A stretch of DNA of 9,898 nt from positions 1-9,898 of the forward strand of contig CAIYOE010000018.1 in assembly GCA_903927775.1 (NCBI GenBank). The letters run 5' to 3'. Position 1 is the stretch's first letter. Every line of letters begins with the position of its first letter. The notes beneath the pieces are model-generated. The model was given only the letters and a program-made list of their open reading frames with translations, made no database searches and was not told the origin of the DNA. This DNA comes from an uncultured Micrococcales bacterium (GTDB lineage: Bacteria > Actinomycetota > Actinomycetes > Actinomycetales > Microbacteriaceae). The translations under genes and the position numbers were made by a program. Below are positions 6,585 to 9,898 of this stretch, in pieces.

Positions 6585-7427
6585 CTACTGCTCTAATGAG
6601 TGACGCATTGCCTCAACTACCGCGACTTCATTTGGCAGTGGTAGAGCTGGATCGTTACTGGTGAAAATACGGATTTGGGCAACCGCCTGCCACAGCAGCA
6701 TCTCGAGTCCGCTGATTATTGGCTGGTTTTTGTCAAGCCATAGTTGCGCGAAACTACTTGGCCATGGCTGATAAGCGACATCCATTACTGCGCCACTTGG
6801 CTTGAAACGGCGCCACTTTTGCAACTTGGCCGCGTCTTCATTCAGTGCACCACCAGGCAAAGTAGCGATGGTCAGGTCGCTCGCATTGACAGCGCGCTTG
6901 AGGTTGGAGGTTTTCCTTGCCCGGAGTCCAAGGTTTTTTGCTGCGTCGATTAACCTATCGCGGGTCTTTGAGTTGCGAGCGTAGAACAGTACCTGTGCCG
7001 CGGGAGCTAGTTGCCTAATCGCTACCATGGCGCTTGTTGCGGTAGCGCCAGAGCCGATAATCAAAATTCGTTTCAGCTCGCCAAGGTTTGCGATATGCAC
7101 TGCCTGCACGATACCAAAGACATCGGTGTTGTAGCCCTGCCAGCCAGATTCAGTGCGAACCAAGGTGTTTACCGCGCCGGTGGCTTCGGCAGCCTTATCA
7201 ACCGAATCGGCGAACTTGGCCGCCTCTTCTTTCAGCGGCATGGTTAAAGACAGACCGAGCCAGTTCTCATCCAGTCCTTCGACAAAAGAGCGAAGACCAC
7301 CCTTGCGGACTTCGTTTCTTTGGTAATCCCAGTCCAAACCAAGCACCGAATAGGCAGCATTGTGAATAAGCGGAGACTTGGAGTGCTCAATCGGAGATCC
7401 GAGCACTGACAGAGATTTTATAAACAT
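6585..7427 (-). CDS. aroE: Shikimate dehydrogenase (NADPH-dependent)
   Basis: Reduces 3-dehydroshikimate to shikimate, the fourth pathway step. It has 280 residues. The N-terminal substrate domain has GSPIEHSKSPLIHNAAY (10-26) with S16 and S18 for carboxylate binding. LTMPLK follows with the catalytic lysine K66, then GAVNTLV (N87) and GYNTD with catalytic D102. The dinucleotide loop is GSGATATSA (125-133), a variant of the usual GAGGAARA form. The C-terminal DVAYQPWPS and GLEMLLWQAVAQ are characteristic. The start overlaps the mltG stop by one base (TAATG). K66, N87 and D102 are all present, so I prefer AroE over the related quinate/shikimate dehydrogenase YdiB, also because it sits among aro genes. 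Confidence 0.95.
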   Translation of the reverse strand: MFIKSLSVLGSPIEHSKSPLIHNAAYSVLGLDWDYQRNEVRKGGLRSFVEGLDENWLGLSLTMPLKEEAAKFADSVDKAAEATGAVNTLVRTESGWQGYNTDVFGIVQAVHIANLGELKRILIIGSGATATSAMVAIRQLAPAAQVLFYARNSKTRDRLIDAAKNLGLRARKTSNLKRAVNASDLTIATLPGGALNEDAAKLQKWRRFKPSGAVMDVAYQPWPSSFAQLWLDKNQPIISGLEMLLWQAVAQIRIFTSNDPALPLPNEVAVVEAMRHSLEQ

Positions 7428-8515
7428 TAGTTTCCATTCCAGCCGGGGTTAGCCTGGATCCACGCTCTAAATTTTGCAACCGCAAGCTCGTGCTGTGCCA
7501 CTGTGTTGCTAAAAACTGTCTCGCCAGTGGCTAAGTTGATGGCACAGAAATAGAGCCAACTGCCATTTGCAGGGTGCAGCGCCGCATCGATCGCGAGCGA
7601 TCCCGAACCGCCAATTGGGCCAATCGGTAATCCAATATGCACATAGGTGTTGTATCCATTTGTTGAGGCCCGCTCGGCATCGGTTGTGGTAACAGTGGTT
7701 CCGCCCGATCCGTAACTCACAGTGGCGTCGCTTTGCAATGGCATTCCTACAGCTAGACGATTTAGAAACACCCTAGAGACCTTGTAAAAGTCGTCGTGTT
7801 GTCTAGCCTCTTTTTGAATAACCGAAGCCAAAGTGAGAACCCGGTGTCGATCAGCTGTCGCCACCCCGAACTTGTCGAGTTCCTGATAGGTGCGGTCAAC
7901 CATCTGTTTCAGAATTTGGTTAGCGTTGATTGCGGGGTCAAACCCGTAGGTCGCCGGAAACAGATACCCTTCGGCCGAGGGCTCGGCAGTGGGAATACCT
8001 AGCGCCGCAAGGTCGCGAGCTGCTTGGGTAAAGTCTCCGAGTGGTTTTCCGGTTGCAGACGCCAACTGCTGCAGTACCGTACCGATTCTTAGACCCTCTT
8101 TGATGGTTACACGGTCGAGTTTGAGCGAGGCAGGGTCCTTGAGTGCGGCTAGCGCTTGCGATGAGCTCATGCCATGTTTGAGCTGATAGGTACCGGGGTA
8201 AAAGAGAGTGTTCTCCGAGACGATCAAGCGATAAACAACATCGGAATTCTTGACCACTCCGAGTTTTGCAAGGTCAGCGGCCACGCCAACACCGGTTTCC
8301 CCCGCACTGATAACCAGGGTCACGCTACCGGAACCCGGGCCAGGAAAATCGCGCCCAAGCAGACCGTCGTACGCTGCTCTCAGTTGGCCGCGTTGGGTAA
8401 AACCGATTATCGCCAAAACCGCAACCAATACGACTGCAAAAACAAAGAGTCGCCTACGGCGAAAGCGACGGCGATCGGCTGCGCGGTCTGATCGCAGACT
8501 ATTCAGCTGGCTCAT
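7427..8515 (-). CDS. mltG: Endolytic murein transglycosylase MltG (YceG-like)
   Basis: Membrane-anchored lytic transglycosylase that cuts nascent glycan strands and is thought to set their length during peptidoglycan synthesis. Counted from the ATG at 8515 it has 362 residues. A short basic cytoplasmic tail (RRRFRRRR) precedes one membrane segment at about 23-39, giving an N-in, C-out topology. The extracellular part has a LysM-like region and then EGYLFPATYGF, LASVIQKEA with the catalytic glutamate E236, LQSDATVSYG, the YNTYVHIGLPIGPI motif and a C-terminal GETVFSNTVAQHE. An in-frame ATG at 8536 would add seven residues. I prefer 8515 because AAAGG lies 7 nt upstream, but 8536 has AGGG at similar spacing and cannot be excluded. 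It overlaps the ruvX 3' end by 17 nt and the aroE start by 1 nt. Confidence 0.93.
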   Translation of the reverse strand: MSQLNSLRSDRAADRRRFRRRRLFVFAVVLVAVLAIIGFTQRGQLRAAYDGLLGRDFPGPGSGSVTLVISAGETGVGVAADLAKLGVVKNSDVVYRLIVSENTLFYPGTYQLKHGMSSSQALAALKDPASLKLDRVTIKEGLRIGTVLQQLASATGKPLGDFTQAARDLAALGIPTAEPSAEGYLFPATYGFDPAINANQILKQMVDRTYQELDKFGVATADRHRVLTLASVIQKEARQHDDFYKVSRVFLNRLAVGMPLQSDATVSYGSGGTTVTTTDAERASTNGYNTYVHIGLPIGPIGGSGSLAIDAALHPANGSWLYFCAINLATGETVFSNTVAQHELAVAKFRAWIQANPGWNGN

Positions 8516-8987
8516 CCTGCGGCCTTTCAAAATCATCTAGTGCCCTGCCGGGCTGTGTGCCCGAGTTTTTTTCGGTGGCCAAAGCCTGTTCCAAGATTAT
8601 GGCTGCAGCCTCTTGATCGATAACGCTTCGCGAATTCTTAGTCGTTTTACCAGCCAGTCTCAGGTTTGCAGAAGCGCTCACCGTGGTCAGCCGTTCGTCG
8701 ACCAGTCGAACCTCCAGACCGCATACCTCGCTAATCGCATAAGCAACGCGAAGCGCATCGATGGTGGATTCGGTGCTGGTGCCGGCAAGTGACACCGGCA
8801 ACCCTACATAGGCCTCTAAGAACGAGTAGTCATCGATGGCCTTGCCTATCAAAACTGCCGTTTCGTGCGGAGTGCTTGGCCTAGGTACAGTCTCGAAAGG
8901 GGAGGCCAAAATCCCGTCTTGGTCGCTGATCGCCAGACCAACGCGGGCTTTGCCCACGTCGATGCCTAGCCTTCGACCTTTACGCAT
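8499..8987 (-). CDS. ruvX: RuvX/YqgF family pre-16S rRNA or Holliday-junction nuclease
   Basis: RNase H-fold nuclease. Family members process the 5' end of pre-16S rRNA (E. coli YqgF) and, in mycobacteria, resolve Holliday junctions (RuvX). It has 162 residues, slightly longer than the usual 135-150, because of an acidic tail of about 20 residues after the fold. The catalytic motifs are all seen: GIDVGKARVGLAISD with D10, VGLPVSLAG (61-69), LVDERLTT with E98, and VIDQEAA with D124. The ATG lies 10 nt after the alaS stop and has no SD. The alaS-ruvX-mltG-aroE order is conserved in actinobacteria. Which of the two reported activities applies here cannot be told from sequence. Confidence 0.95.
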   Translation of the reverse strand: MRKGRRLGIDVGKARVGLAISDQDGILASPFETVPRPSTPHETAVLIGKAIDDYSFLEAYVGLPVSLAGTSTESTIDALRVAYAISEVCGLEVRLVDERLTTVSASANLRLAGKTTKNSRSVIDQEAAAIILEQALATEKNSGTQPGRALDDFERPQDEPAE

Positions 8988-8997
8988 AGCAGACAGA

Positions 8998-9898
8998 CTA
9001 GAGCGCAGCCTTTACCGCTGCAATTGCTGCGGAAATCTGAGCGACGTCCGAGCCTCCACCCTGTGCGATATCGTCTTTGCCGCCACCGCCGCCACCAAGC
9101 ATCGTGCTGGCTACACGAACTAGTGCGCCAGCCTTCACTGCAGCCGACTGAGCTGCCTTGGTAGTTGCGATAACCACCATTGGCTTTCCGGAAATCTCTC
9201 CAAATATGGCACTCACACCCGCGTTCGCTCCCAAGCCCTCGCGGATCTGAGTCGCTAGGCTACGAAGGTCCTCTACGGACTCGGTCACGCCGATGTTTAC
9301 AGCAACCAACTTGGTGGAGTTCACGGTTTCGGCGGCTGCGATTAGTGCAGGAACCTTGGCTGCTAGCTCCGCTGCCTGGTACTGGGCAAGCTTGCGCTGT
9401 GCGGCCTTTAGGTCATCCATGGTTTGAACCAAGCGGTCCTCGAGTCCACCCTGCGGTGCCTTCAGGATTTCGCCCAGGCGTGCAACCAGTGCTCGCTCGG
9501 TGGCCAATGCGCGGAAAGCCTCAATGCCCACTAGGGCCTCTAGGCGGCGTGAGCCGGAACCAACCGAAGACTCATTGATGACAGAGACCAGACCGATCTG
9601 CGATGAGCGGCTAACGTGAGTTCCGCCACAGAGCTCGCGAGACCAAGGGCCACCAACTTCGATAACTCGAACGCTCTCGTCGTATGTCTCGCCAAAGAGC
9701 GCCACCGCTCCCCGGGTTTTGGCTTCTGGCAGGCTCATGAATTGAGCACTCACGGCGAGGTCGCTTCGGATTGCAAGATTGGTTACTTCTTCGATCTCGC
9801 TCTTGGTGGCAGTGCTGAGCGCCTGGGCCCAAGAGAAATCGAGACGAAGGTAACCCGGCTTGTTGTAAGAACCGCTCTGCAGTGCGGTTGGGCCTAGA
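8998..9898 (-). CDS. alaS: Alanyl-tRNA synthetase (C-terminal third, cut by window edge)
   Basis: Charges tRNA-Ala and clears mischarged Ser/Gly-tRNA. The frame is open from the window edge, with 299 residues visible of an expected 880 or so. The fragment begins in the editing domain with LGPTALQSGSYNKPGYLRLDFSW. It then has the SRELCGGTHV motif (C90 and H94 of the fragment are zinc or editing-site ligands), and GSRRLEALVG follows. A heptad-rich coiled-coil segment around ERALVARLGEILKAPQ to AELAAKV leads to the C-terminal DHHA1 domain, which ends LGGGGGGKDDIAQGGGSDVAQI, the glycine-rich motif of AlaRS. An internal GTG at 9753 could be mistaken for a start, but the homology runs through it. 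It is the first visible gene of the unit; its promoter is outside the window. Confidence 0.97.
   Translation of the reverse strand, partial: LGPTALQSGSYNKPGYLRLDFSWAQALSTATKSEIEEVTNLAIRSDLAVSAQFMSLPEAKTRGAVALFGETYDESVRVIEVGGPWSRELCGGTHVSRSSQIGLVSVINESSVGSGSRRLEALVGIEAFRALATERALVARLGEILKAPQGGLEDRLVQTMDDLKAAQRKLAQYQAAELAAKVPALIAAAETVNSTKLVAVNIGVTESVEDLRSLATQIREGLGANAGVSAIFGEISGKPMVVIATTKAAQSAAVKAGALVRVASTMLGGGGGGKDDIAQGGGSDVAQISAAIAAVKAAL

Noticed and set aside
6569..6585. GGTTCGAACTCCCGC resembles the T-arm of a tRNA
   Set aside because: The bases on either side of TTCGAA do not pair as a T-stem on either strand, and no acceptor, D or anticodon arm is present. The similarity comes from the palindrome TTCGAA.
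8998..9753. A separate short gene starting at 9753 downstream of alaS
   Set aside because: The frame and the AlaRS homology run unbroken through 9753 to the window edge, so this is the C-terminal part of alaS.
1..9898. A novel defence, mobile or biosynthetic system
   Set aside because: All coding space is filled by core genes of known families in a gene order conserved in actinobacteria. I saw no transposase, integrase, direct-repeat array, att-like repeats or compositional island.

Overview
The window is a dense block of housekeeping genes, and every gene is on the minus strand. Gene order (alaS-ruvX-mltG-aroE-aroC-aroK-aroB-aroQ, then efp-nusB, then pyrR-pyrB-pyrC) and protein style point to an actinobacterium. 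Supporting details are the PGKGP loop in EF-P, an AlaRS of actinobacterial type, and a PyrR leader that appears to control translation. Base composition looks only moderately GC-rich by eye (not counted), and intergenic gaps are very short. This would suit a streamlined Micrococcales/Microbacteriaceae lineage such as the freshwater Luna-type bacteria, but that finer placement is a guess.

In transcription order (from high to low coordinates) there are three probable units. Unit 1 runs from 9898 down to about 3285. It holds the 3' part of alaS (alanyl-tRNA synthetase), ruvX (Holliday-junction resolvase-like nuclease), mltG (membrane endolytic transglycosylase) and five shikimate-pathway genes: aroE, aroC, aroK, aroB and aroQ. 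It ends in a hairpin plus U-tract terminator at 3285-3308. Unit 2 is efp-nusB (translation elongation factor P and antitermination factor NusB). Their reading frames are shared and separated by only TAA plus one codon. Unit 3 is pyrR-pyrB-pyrC, the start of the de novo pyrimidine operon. pyrC is cut by the window edge at position 1.

The shikimate genes supply AroB, AroQ, AroE and AroK (dehydroquinate synthesis, dehydration, reduction and phosphorylation) and AroC (chorismate formation). DAHP synthase and EPSP synthase (AroA) are not in the window. The pyr genes encode the aspartate carbamoyltransferase and dihydroorotase steps plus their UMP-sensing RNA-binding regulator.

The most informative non-coding element is a stem-loop just before pyrR. 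It has a CNGNGA hexaloop, and its lower stem pairs with the only full-strength Shine-Dalgarno sequence seen in the window. This fits PyrR-dependent translational repression as described for mycobacteria. I found no mobile element, CRISPR array, RNA gene or novel system. No gene-free stretch exceeds about 90 bases.
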